A stretch of DNA of 64,000 nucleotides from Hyphomicrobiales bacterium (GTDB taxonomy: Bacteria; Pseudomonadota; Alphaproteobacteria; Rhizobiales; Rhizobiaceae): positions 62,001 through 126,000 of the forward strand of contig UCNG01000012.1 in NCBI GenBank assembly GCA_900473915.1. The letters are read 5' to 3'. Below are positions 1 through 7,380 of this stretch, in pieces (position 1 is the stretch's first letter; each line of letters opens with the position of its first letter). Position numbers and translations under genes: made by a program. Under the pieces are notes generated by a model. It was not told the DNA's origin. It saw nothing but the letters and a program-made list of their open reading frames with translations, and made no database searches.

Positions 1-663
1 GGCAAGCGCAATGGATTCCGGGATTGCGCCGCCGATGACGACACCGGCACCGTTGAGAATGACCGGGAATTTTGCTTCCGTCAGAAGCTTTGCAGCCTCC
101 GTAATCGCCTCGCGCCCGCCGCTCGGACGCTCCAGACGCACAATCTGCGGCAGATCCACATCGATCACCTGCGTCCAGAAATCACGCGGAACATTGATCT
201 GCGCTGGAGCGCAGCCGCGCCAGGCCTTTTCAATCACACGGTTCAGCACTTCCGGAATGCGGGTCGCATCCCGTACCTCTTCCTGATAGCAGACCATTTC
301 TTCAAACAGCGCCATCTGGTCCACTTCCTGAAAGCCGCCCTGACCGATGGTCTTGTTGGCGGCCTGCGGCGTCACCAGCAGCATGGGCGTGTGGTTCCAG
401 TAGGCGGTCTTGATGGCGGTGACGAAGCCTGTCACGCCCGGTCCGTTCTGGGCGATCGCCATGCCCATCTTGCCGGTCACCCGCGTATAGCCGTCGCAGA
501 TCAGCGCCGCATTCGTCTCATGTGCGCAGTCCCAGAAGGTGATGCCCGCCTTTGGAAACAGATCGGAAACCGGCATCATGGCCGATCCGATAATCCCGAA
601 TGCATGCTCTATTCCATGCATCTGCAAAACCTTTACGAAGGCTTCTTCCGTCGTCATTTTCAT
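1..663 (-). CDS. xsc: Sulfoacetaldehyde acetyltransferase, N-terminal part (cut by window edge)
   Basis: This is a thiamine diphosphate enzyme that converts sulfoacetaldehyde and phosphate to acetyl phosphate and sulfite, the desulfonation step of taurine breakdown. Translated from the ATG at 663, 221 residues are visible and the frame stays open at base 1, so the C-terminal two thirds lie outside. The N-terminal ThDP domain is clear: the acidic residue after the DCAH motif (Glu49) is placed as the cofactor-activating Glu, followed by a DGYTR segment, an AQNGPGVT stretch and the family-typical QAANKTIGQGGFQEV block. An AAGGAAAGG ribosome binding site precedes the start. The gene is last in view of the minus-strand tau operon, 22 bases after tauY. 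The identity rests on strong resemblance to known Xsc proteins and on context; other ThDP enzymes (acetolactate synthase type) are less likely. Confidence 0.9.
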   Translation of the reverse strand, partial: MKMTTEEAFVKVLQMHGIEHAFGIIGSAMMPVSDLFPKAGITFWDCAHETNAALICDGYTRVTGKMGMAIAQNGPGVTGFVTAIKTAYWNHTPMLLVTPQAANKTIGQGGFQEVDQMALFEEMVCYQEEVRDATRIPEVLNRVIEKAWRGCAPAQINVPRDFWTQVIDVDLPQIVRLERPSGGREAITEAAKLLTEAKFPVILNGAGVVIGGAIPESIALA

Positions 664-685
664 GGCGCATACCTTTCCTTGCAAT

Positions 686-2086
686 TCACAAAATTTCGTC
701 TTTCAGCGCATACCAGCGATACATGGCGCGCTGGCCTATGCGCCTGAATGGCGTCAACATGCCGTAGCTCGGCAATTCGGAGGTGAAGATCGGCAGGTCC
801 AGGCCCTGTCCGCGACCGGCCATGAGCTGCGCGACGCGGCGTCCGGCCTGTGCTGAATACATGACGCCGTTGCCGCCATAGCCCATGGCATAATAGATTT
901 CCTGTGCCGGGTCGGGCCGATAGATGCGGGGCATCATGTCGTGGCTGACATCGACCCATCCCCACCATGAATAATCGATCTCGATGCCGGTGAGCGCCGG
1001 GAATTTCCGGTAGAGACCGGAAAGCAGCAAGTCGTAGTGTTTCGGGTTCGGTGCATCGGCCCCGGTAATGGCGCTGCGACTGCCGATCTGCATCCGCCCA
1101 TCGGGGAGAAAGCGGTAGTAATAGCGAAGCGTGCGCGTGTCCGTCAACGGAATGCCGGTCTTCGGACCACAAGCCTCGATTTCATCCGGCGTCAGCGGGC
1201 GTGTCACGACCGAGTTCGACAAGACCGGCATCAGCCGATAGCGGGTCAGCGGATGCAGGTCGGGCGATGTATAACCAGCCGTTGCAAAACAGACCTGCCG
1301 CGCCTTGACCGTCCCGTTCGGCGTGTTGAGATGATAGACATTGCCGTTCTTGCGGCAACTCAGCACCGGGCTTGCCGTGTGCACCTTCGCGCCCAACTTG
1401 CGGGCAAGCCTGAGATAGCCGAAGGCGAGCTTTGCAGCATGGATGCCGATGCCGTCCGGTTCGTACATTGCGCCGCGGGCTTCCTGATCGCGGATGAAAT
1501 CGCGGTGGATTTCCTCGCGGCCCACCATGCGGGTGCCATAGCCGAAAACCTCGTTCAGCAGGCGGGATTCCTTCTCCAGTGCGGGAAGCACTTTGTCGCG
1601 ATGGGCGATGTAAAGATGGCCGCCATCCTGCGGATCGCAGTCGATTTCCGGCTCCGCGATCAGGGCGCGAAAGAGATCGAACCCTTCGGCGATTTCCCGG
1701 TGCAGCTTGCGTGCCACATCCACGCCCCAGCGCTCGATCCATTGGGAGCGCTTGAGCCGGCCAGCGGAAATCTGCGCCTGCCCGCCATTGCGGGTGCTAC
1801 ACCCCCAGGCCACGCCGTTCGCCTCCAGAACCGTCGCCTTGATGCCGTGGTCGCGGGCGAGGTGGATCGCGGCAGAAAGCCCGGTATAGCCTGAACCAAC
1901 GACCACAACATCGGCATCGACATCACCGCGAATGGGGCCATCGTCTTCGGGCGCGGGGCCAGCCGTGCCGATCCAGTAGGTTGGCGCATAGTCGCGGCCT
2001 TGTCCCGGCGTTTTCGAAACCACCGGATCATAGGCGGGGTCGAATGGCTGTGTGGCGGAGAAACTGTTGAGAGTGTGGGTATCCAT
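686..2086 (-). CDS. tauY: FAD-dependent oxidoreductase, probable taurine dehydrogenase large subunit
   Basis: This 466-residue flavoprotein belongs to the DAO (glycine/D-amino acid oxidase) family. The dinucleotide-binding motif GSGYTG is at residues 64-69 and the C-terminal YAMGYGGNGVMYSAQAGRRVA segment is the usual second FAD contact. It probably deaminates taurine to sulfoacetaldehyde together with the small subunit encoded just upstream; this role is inferred from the tauX-tauY-xsc order known in other Alphaproteobacteria. I chose the ATG at 2086, which has TGGAGG eight bases upstream. An in-frame ATG at 2116 has no ribosome binding site. Alternatives are related oxidases such as gamma-glutamylputrescine oxidase, which the sulfonate context argues against. 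Confidence 0.8.
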   Translation of the reverse strand: MDTHTLNSFSATQPFDPAYDPVVSKTPGQGRDYAPTYWIGTAGPAPEDDGPIRGDVDADVVVVGSGYTGLSAAIHLARDHGIKATVLEANGVAWGCSTRNGGQAQISAGRLKRSQWIERWGVDVARKLHREIAEGFDLFRALIAEPEIDCDPQDGGHLYIAHRDKVLPALEKESRLLNEVFGYGTRMVGREEIHRDFIRDQEARGAMYEPDGIGIHAAKLAFGYLRLARKLGAKVHTASPVLSCRKNGNVYHLNTPNGTVKARQVCFATAGYTSPDLHPLTRYRLMPVLSNSVVTRPLTPDEIEACGPKTGIPLTDTRTLRYYYRFLPDGRMQIGSRSAITGADAPNPKHYDLLLSGLYRKFPALTGIEIDYSWWGWVDVSHDMMPRIYRPDPAQEIYYAMGYGGNGVMYSAQAGRRVAQLMAGRGQGLDLPIFTSELPSYGMLTPFRRIGQRAMYRWYALKDEIL

Positions 2087-2125
2087 ATGTCGGTCCTCCA
2101 GATCACCGACGGACATTGTTGGGGC

Positions 2126-2515
2126 TTACGCCTTCAGCAAAGGCCGGTTCTTGCGGAATGCCTGTTTGCGAACGATCTTGCCGTCACGCTGTGTGAAGAG
2201 ATCGCAGCCTTCAGCCTCGACGCGTGCGCCATTGGCATCGGTTCCGCGAAAGGTCCATTCGGACACGGCGCGGTCGCCACTCACGAAATGCCTGTGCCCA
2301 TCCCATTTCGCATTTGGCATGGCAGCCCAGACGCCGGAGAAGGCCTTGGCAATAGCGTCCTTGCCTTCAAGACGAGTGCCGTAGACCTCATCGCCACCGA
2401 TGGTGAAGAACACGCAGTCGTCGGCGAAAAAGGCCATGATCGCGTCAATGTCATGCCGGTTGAAGGCGTCGAAAAGGTCGGAAAAATGTTTCTCTGTGAG
2501 TTGCCCTGCGGACAT
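2126..2515 (-). CDS. tauX: SnoaL/NTF2-like protein, probable taurine dehydrogenase small subunit
   Basis: The product is a 129-residue single-domain protein of the NTF2-like/SnoaL fold: an early DLFDAFNRHDIDAIMAFFADDCVFF helix-strand segment, then beta strands ending in a DLFTQRDGKIVRKQAF motif. Annotated taurine dehydrogenases in other Alphaproteobacteria pair such a protein (TauX) with the flavoprotein TauY, and here it sits directly upstream of that gene and downstream of tauABC. The start at 2515 is preferred because GGGAG lies seven bases upstream; an earlier ATG at 2548 lacks one. The protein has no recognisable catalytic motif, so it may serve as a partner rather than as the active subunit. 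The fold is fairly sure; the assignment depends on context. Confidence 0.72.
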   Translation of the reverse strand: MSAGQLTEKHFSDLFDAFNRHDIDAIMAFFADDCVFFTIGGDEVYGTRLEGKDAIAKAFSGVWAAMPNAKWDGHRHFVSGDRAVSEWTFRGTDANGARVEAEGCDLFTQRDGKIVRKQAFRKNRPLLKA

Positions 2516-2635
2516 TCGTTGCTCCCTGCCAAGTCTGTTTTCGGGCAAAGCTTGCCCGTGGCACGGCAGAATTGCCGCGCGATTGATATTGCGAATGAGA
2601 ATTCGGTCGGGCTGGTTACAGCGGTTGCGTCACCA

Positions 2636-3502
2636 TCAGATTTTGCCCTTCCATGGGATGAGAACCTTTTCCAGATAGCGGATCAGCAGGTCGAAGGCGA
2701 AAGCGAACACGCCGATGACTATGATGCCCATGATGACGGTATCGCTTGCCAGAAACTGCGCTGCATTGAGCACCATGAAGCCAAGCCCGCGATGTGCGGC
2801 CACCATTTCCGCAGCAACCAGCGTCGTCCAGCCGACACCGATCCCGATGCGCATGCCGGTGAAGATTTCCGGCATGGCCGCTTTCATGATGACCTGCGTT
2901 ATCACCTGCGTTCGAGACGCGCCCATCGCATAGGCGGCGTGAATCTGTTCGGTGGAGACCGAGCGCACGCCAGCTCTGGCCGCAATCGCCATGGGCGCGA
3001 AGATCGCGAGAAAGATGAGGAACACCTTGGGGAATTCGCCGATGCCGAGCCAGATGATGATCAGTGGCAGATAGGCAAGCGGCGGCAGCGGACGGTAGAA
3101 CTCGATAATCGGATCGAGTACGCCACGGACAAAGCTGCTCATCCCCATCATGATACCAATAGGAATGGCCGTGATGCAGGCAATAGCGAAGGCGCCCAAT
3201 ACGCGGCCAAGACTGGCAAGCGTGTGCTCGGCCAGCGTGGAATTTGCTACGCCATCGGTCATAGCAACCATAAACTTGCCATAGACTGCAAAAGGAGATG
3301 GGAGAAACAGCGGCTTGACCCAACCCATTCCTGTCACGAGAAACCAGAGCCCCAGCAAAATCAGTGCGGTCACAAGGCTGGTGAAGCCGCTGTTGCCGTC
3401 GCCGGGGGCGCCATAGATTTTACCGGGTTTGACTGGCCTTGCCCGAGTTACGAACTCAAGCATGGACCAGTTCCGGGTTTCCTGATGCACGTTCATCGCC
3501 AT
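2636..3502 (-). CDS. tauC: Taurine ABC transporter permease
   Basis: This is the inner-membrane permease of the taurine/nitrate/sulfonate importer family (TauC/SsuC). The 288-residue product has about six hydrophobic segments and the EAA-type loop ([28 protein letters not shown]) that contacts the ATPase. The frame could start as far back as 3580, but that would overlap tauB by 125 bases. The ATG at 3502 has GGGGA six bases upstream and leaves an overlap of 47 bases, suggesting translational coupling with tauB. It works with TauA and TauB encoded upstream. Confidence 0.88.
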   Translation of the reverse strand: MAMNVHQETRNWSMLEFVTRARPVKPGKIYGAPGDGNSGFTSLVTALILLGLWFLVTGMGWVKPLFLPSPFAVYGKFMVAMTDGVANSTLAEHTLASLGRVLGAFAIACITAIPIGIMMGMSSFVRGVLDPIIEFYRPLPPLAYLPLIIIWLGIGEFPKVFLIFLAIFAPMAIAARAGVRSVSTEQIHAAYAMGASRTQVITQVIMKAAMPEIFTGMRIGIGVGWTTLVAAEMVAAHRGLGFMVLNAAQFLASDTVIMGIIVIGVFAFAFDLLIRYLEKVLIPWKGKI

Positions 3503-4268
3503 AGATAATCCCCAGAATTGTCTCACGCATCTTGATGAAGTCGGGACTGGATTTGACGGCGCGCGCGTCGCCGCATTCAAGAAAGCGTCGGTTGAAATCG
3601 AGATCGTAGGTGTGGGTGATCCGTCCGGGACGCGGCGACATGACGATCAGCCGCGAACCGAGAAACAGGGCTTCTTCGACGCTGTGCGTGATGAAGAAGA
3701 ACATTTTGTTGGTCACCTGCCAGACACGCAACAGCAACTCCTGGATTGTCTCGCGGGTGAGGGCATCAAGTGCCGCCATCGGCTCATCCATGAGCAGCAT
3801 CGCCGGATCGCAGGTCAGGGCGCGGGCAATGCCGACACGCTGCTGCATTCCGCCGGAGAGCTGGTAGATCTTGTGATTGTGAAAATCCTGCAGGCCGACC
3901 AAAGCCAGATTTTTTGTGGCGCGGGCGCGGCGTTCTGCCTTCGGCACACCTTGAAGCTTGAGGCCGAACTCAGTGTTGTCGATGACATTGAGCCAGGGTA
4001 GCAGCGCATGTTTTTGGAACACGACGCCCCTGTCGGCGCCGGGGCCGCGCACCTGCCTTCCGCCGAGCGTGATTTCGCCAGATGACGGGATCATGAACCC
4101 CGCCATCAGATTAAGAAGCGTGGTCTTGCCGCAGCCGGACGCACCAAGCGCCACCACGAAATCCCCGCTATCGATCCGCAGATTGACACCCTTCAGCGCA
4201 ATCACGGCTTCTTCCACATAAAGACCGGGATAGGTCAGACTGACATTCGATACGTTCAAGGTTTCCAT
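3456..4268 (-). CDS. tauB: Taurine ABC transporter ATP-binding protein
   Basis: This is the ATPase of the sulfonate importer, 270 residues. Walker A is GASGCGKTT at residues 42-50, the signature is LSGGM at 137-141 and Walker B is LLMDEP at 158-163, followed by the expected H-loop in [13 protein letters not shown]. The signature ending in M rather than Q is common in the TauB/SsuB/NrtD group. The start codon at 4268 follows an AGGTGA site. It is separated from tauA by 132 bases containing short hairpins and overlaps tauC at its 3' end. Confidence 0.9.
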   Translation of the reverse strand: METLNVSNVSLTYPGLYVEEAVIALKGVNLRIDSGDFVVALGASGCGKTTLLNLMAGFMIPSSGEITLGGRQVRGPGADRGVVFQKHALLPWLNVIDNTEFGLKLQGVPKAERRARATKNLALVGLQDFHNHKIYQLSGGMQQRVGIARALTCDPAMLLMDEPMAALDALTRETIQELLLRVWQVTNKMFFFITHSVEEALFLGSRLIVMSPRPGRITHTYDLDFNRRFLECGDARAVKSSPDFIKMRETILGIIYGDERASGNPELVHA

Positions 4269-4385
4269 AACGTCACCTTTCGGGAACGAAGGAGCGGTTC
4301 CGGCACAGACCAGAGGTTACAATATTGCAGGAACCGTCTCGGTTCAGCGGCTTGCCTGAAGGCCCACCGCTGGCGGAGGTGCTTG

Positions 4386-4402
4386 AATTACGTCACGTAA
4401 TT
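4386..4402. promoter_or_regulatory. Perfect 17-bp palindrome at the tauA stop codon
   Basis: AATTACGT and ACGTAATT flank a single central base, making a perfect dyad that overlaps the last codon of tauA. A smaller hairpin (GAACCG/CGGTTC, 4331-4345) lies in the same tauA-tauB gap. They could form an intercistronic mRNA structure that lowers tauB expression relative to the binding protein, or a protein-binding site. Function is not established. Confidence 0.45.
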
Positions 4403-5426
4403 ACTTCGCGGCGGCTTCGGCAAAACTGCCGTTGACGTTACCGCTATAATCATCCAGAGCCTGGTCGAGCTGTTTTTGATCAACAAGGAATTTTGCGCTC
4501 TGGGCAACAGACTTGAGCGCGCCGCTGTCCTTGCCGCCACCGAGCCAGCTCGGTGAAGCCTGTTCTTCGACGGTGGGGAAGGACAACAGCGCGAGCGCGC
4601 CGGGTATGTCAGCAGCATTGCCGCCGATCAGCTTGACCATACCCTTCACCTGATCGGAGTCCGCCGTCCATTGGCTGCCATTGGCCTTGTAGTCGGCGTA
4701 GGCATCCTTCAGTACGGCGGTAAAGGCGGTCATGAATTTCGGATTTTCGCTGGCGAAGCTCTTGTCGACCACCAGTCCATCGAAGGTCGGAACGCTTTTC
4801 GCGCCGATTTCTTCCGAATTGGCAATTTCCTTGCCCGTCTTGAGAATTTCGGAAAGCGCCGGTGGCCAGACATAGGCCGCATCGATATCGCCGCGCTGCC
4901 ACGCGGCCACGATTTGCGGAGGCGTCATGTTGAGGATTTCCGCATCACGCGGATTGATCTTCCATATATCGTCCATGCCGACGAGCAGATGGAAATGCGA
5001 GGTCGAGACAAAAGGCACGCCAATCTTCTTGCCCTTGAGGTCTTCCGGCTTCTCGATGCCGGAACCTTCGCGCGCCACTAGGGCCTCCGACTTGCCGATA
5101 TTATCGAGAATCCAGAACAGCTGTAGGTCTACGCCGCGTGTGGCAGCTGCGGCAATGCCTGTCGAGCCGATCACGCCGACGGGCACGTTGCCCGATGCAA
5201 GTGCCGTTGAAATATCGCCACCCGATGCAAACTGGCGCCAGTCGATCTTGTATCCGGCTTCCTTGGCTGCCGCATCGAATTTTCCGTTCGCGATTGCGGT
5301 TAGAAATGGACCGACAATTTGCTGATAACCGACTACAACCGTGGTTTCGGCATAGGCTGCAGATGTGGAAAGCGCTGCTGCAGCCGAAAATAACACCACC
5401 CGTTTTATGCAGTTGAAATAGTTCAT
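4401..5426 (-). CDS. tauA: Taurine ABC transporter periplasmic binding protein
   Basis: This is the periplasmic taurine-binding protein that delivers substrate to TauBC. The 341-residue product begins with a signal peptide ending at about residue 26 (AYA before ETTVVVGYQ). The mature part shows the SsuA/TauA fold markers: a VGYQQIVGPFLTAIANGKFD start, DISTALASGNVPVGVIGSTGIAAA, and VPFVSTSHFHLLVGM. The frame is open to 5798, but the ATG at 5426 is the true start because a GGAAGGGGAA site precedes it and the signal peptide begins there. It is the first gene of the minus-strand tau operon. Confidence 0.9.
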   Translation of the reverse strand: MNYFNCIKRVVLFSAAAALSTSAAYAETTVVVGYQQIVGPFLTAIANGKFDAAAKEAGYKIDWRQFASGGDISTALASGNVPVGVIGSTGIAAAATRGVDLQLFWILDNIGKSEALVAREGSGIEKPEDLKGKKIGVPFVSTSHFHLLVGMDDIWKINPRDAEILNMTPPQIVAAWQRGDIDAAYVWPPALSEILKTGKEIANSEEIGAKSVPTFDGLVVDKSFASENPKFMTAFTAVLKDAYADYKANGSQWTADSDQVKGMVKLIGGNAADIPGALALLSFPTVEEQASPSWLGGGKDSGALKSVAQSAKFLVDQKQLDQALDDYSGNVNGSFAEAAAK

Positions 5427-5738
5427 GGAGTTCCCCTTCCATTTAAGAACCATGCCTGACTTGGTCATGACTGCTGGCGTTTTCCGCCAATCTCCAGTTC
5501 CAGATACGAACGATAGCCATCTCATCAATTTTGCCTTATATCCAGTTTGAATAGTCAATAAGTCCAGTTTGGCGGCGGAGAGGGTGCTGTCGGATATGCG
5601 GACATGCCACACTTTCGCCAGCGCAATTATTCCATGGGGGAAATCAGAAAGAAGAAACGCTATTGCTAAGTGGAGCATGAAGCGGAAAAACTGACGCAAA
5701 CCGAGGCATAGTTGCAAATTTACTAATGGAGTAGAGTT
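5427..5738. promoter_or_regulatory. tauA-tauR divergent promoter region with TauR-type direct repeat
   Basis: This 312-base region separates tauA from tauR. Read on the minus strand it contains CTGGACTTAT (5558-5567) and CTGGATATAA (5536-5545), two direct copies whose starts are 22 bases apart, i.e. two helical turns on the same face. They resemble the CTGGAC-type direct repeat reported for the taurine regulator TauR of Rhodobacter. They lie 110-141 bases upstream of tauA and about 170 bases upstream of tauR, a good position for activation of tauA. That TauR binds here is inference from the motif and context. Confidence 0.65.
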
Positions 5739-7208
5739 TTGGATGCAGTCTCGCCGACGATTTTCTTCATAGACGGCAGCCGAAACACTGGATTGCAATC
5801 GCAGATCCGCGAGACCACTGTGTCAGCCATTCTTTCCGGTGCCATATTGCCGGGCGTCCGCATGCCTTCGACGCGGAAACTGGCAGATTATCTGAAAATA
5901 TCCCGCCTCACCGTAACACTGGCCTATCAGGAGCTCGTATCTCAGGGCTATCTGGAAGTGCGTTCGCGCAGTGCCTATCACGTAGCCGCGACGCCGCCCA
6001 TCAGTCATCCCGACAGGGATTTCTTGCAGACGCCTGATACCGCCGTCGACTGGTCGTCCAAACTGCGACCCGGCTTCAATATAGCCAAAACCATTCGCAA
6101 ACCGCTCGACTGGCGAAAATACCGCTACCCGTTTCTTTACGGCCAGATGGATCAGACTTTGTTTGACCTCGCCGCATGGCGCGATTGCGCCCGGCGTGCG
6201 CTGGCACGAGAAGATTTCATCCTTATGGCAGGAGATTTCGCAGCCGCTGACGATGTGGAGCTTGTCAACTATATCCGCTCGCGCACGCTGCCAAGCCGAG
6301 GAATACGCGCCGAACCGGACGAAATTCTGGTCACGGTCGGCGCGCAGAACGCGCTTTGGATTATCAGCCATCTGCTTTTGACGCGGCGTTCGCATGTCGT
6401 GTGCGAGAACCCCGGCCATCCCGATATCAGCGCCACGCTGCATCTGACCGGCGCACGCGTGACTGCATTGGACGTGGATGAAGGCGGCTTGCCGCCGGAG
6501 TTGCTGCCGGACGGCATTGATGCGGTCTTCGTGACGCCCAGTCACCAATCGCCGACCGCAGCGACCATGCCGCGGGCGCGGCGTATAGCGTTGCTGGAGG
6601 CGGCTGCCGAACGCGATTTCGTCATAGTCGAGGATGATTATGAATTCGAGATGAGCTTTCTCCAGCCGCCGACACCGGCGCTGAAATCGCTGGATCAGTA
6701 TGGCCGCGTCCTTTATGTGGGCAGCTTTTCCAAGTCGCTGTTTCCAGGGCTACGGCTCGGCTATCTGGTTGCGCCCGCGCCTGTCATCCGCGAGGCGAGA
6801 GCGCTGCGCGCGCTTATGTTGCGCCATCCGCCCGGCCATCTGCAGCGGACGGCAGCTTATTTTCTGGCGCTTGGCCATTACGATGCCGTCATCCATCGTA
6901 TGCGGATGGAATATCACAAGCGCCATATCGTCATGATCGAAGCCCTGGATCGTGAAGGCTTGAAAATCGCCGGTAAGTCGGGTTTTGGTGGCACCGCTTT
7001 CTGGATCGAAGGCCCTGAGGGCATGGACGCAGACAAGCTTGCCCGCGATCTGCGCGAGGACGGTGTGCTGATCGAGTCAGGCTCGCCATTCTTTTGGGGC
7101 GACGACCGGCCATGCCGTTATTTTCGTATCGCCTATTCCTCAATTCCACTCAGCCGCATTGCGGAAGGCATAGAGCTTCTGGCCCGACGAATGCGGCAAA
7201 TCTCGTAA
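5739..7208 (+). CDS. tauR: MocR-type (GntR/aminotransferase fold) regulator of taurine genes
   Basis: The 489-residue product joins an N-terminal GntR winged helix (about residues 10-80, with PSTRKLADYLKISRLTVTLAYQELVSQGYL) to a fold-type I aminotransferase domain. The PLP-binding residues are present: Asp in VEDDYEFE (299-300) and the Schiff-base Lys332 in the SFSK motif. MocR proteins use PLP as effector cofactor rather than for transamination. The start is a TTG at 5739 with GGAG seven bases upstream; no ATG gives a full winged helix. It is divergent from tauABC-tauXY-xsc, as TauR is in other Alphaproteobacteria, and probably activates that operon in response to taurine. Confidence 0.85.
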   Translation: MDAVSPTIFFIDGSRNTGLQSQIRETTVSAILSGAILPGVRMPSTRKLADYLKISRLTVTLAYQELVSQGYLEVRSRSAYHVAATPPISHPDRDFLQTPDTAVDWSSKLRPGFNIAKTIRKPLDWRKYRYPFLYGQMDQTLFDLAAWRDCARRALAREDFILMAGDFAAADDVELVNYIRSRTLPSRGIRAEPDEILVTVGAQNALWIISHLLLTRRSHVVCENPGHPDISATLHLTGARVTALDVDEGGLPPELLPDGIDAVFVTPSHQSPTAATMPRARRIALLEAAAERDFVIVEDDYEFEMSFLQPPTPALKSLDQYGRVLYVGSFSKSLFPGLRLGYLVAPAPVIREARALRALMLRHPPGHLQRTAAYFLALGHYDAVIHRMRMEYHKRHIVMIEALDREGLKIAGKSGFGGTAFWIEGPEGMDADKLARDLREDGVLIESGSPFFWGDDRPCRYFRIAYSSIPLSRIAEGIELLARRMRQIS

Positions 7209-7380
7209 TGTTCGGAACGCTTGGGTTCAGCCTGCGTTCATGTGGATTACGATAACGGATTTGTGAAATCGCCGGAATTTGTCCCAATTCAGTGGGTACC
7301 GCTGGCGACGTGCAGTGTCTTTGCCTGCGAATCCGTAGGCAGACGCACCTCAATTCTGCCTTCCAGAAGGAGAAGGATAT

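Noticed and set aside
2000-3508. A 502-residue open frame on the plus strand
   Set aside because: It runs antisense through tauX and tauC and into tauY; its composition is not protein-like.
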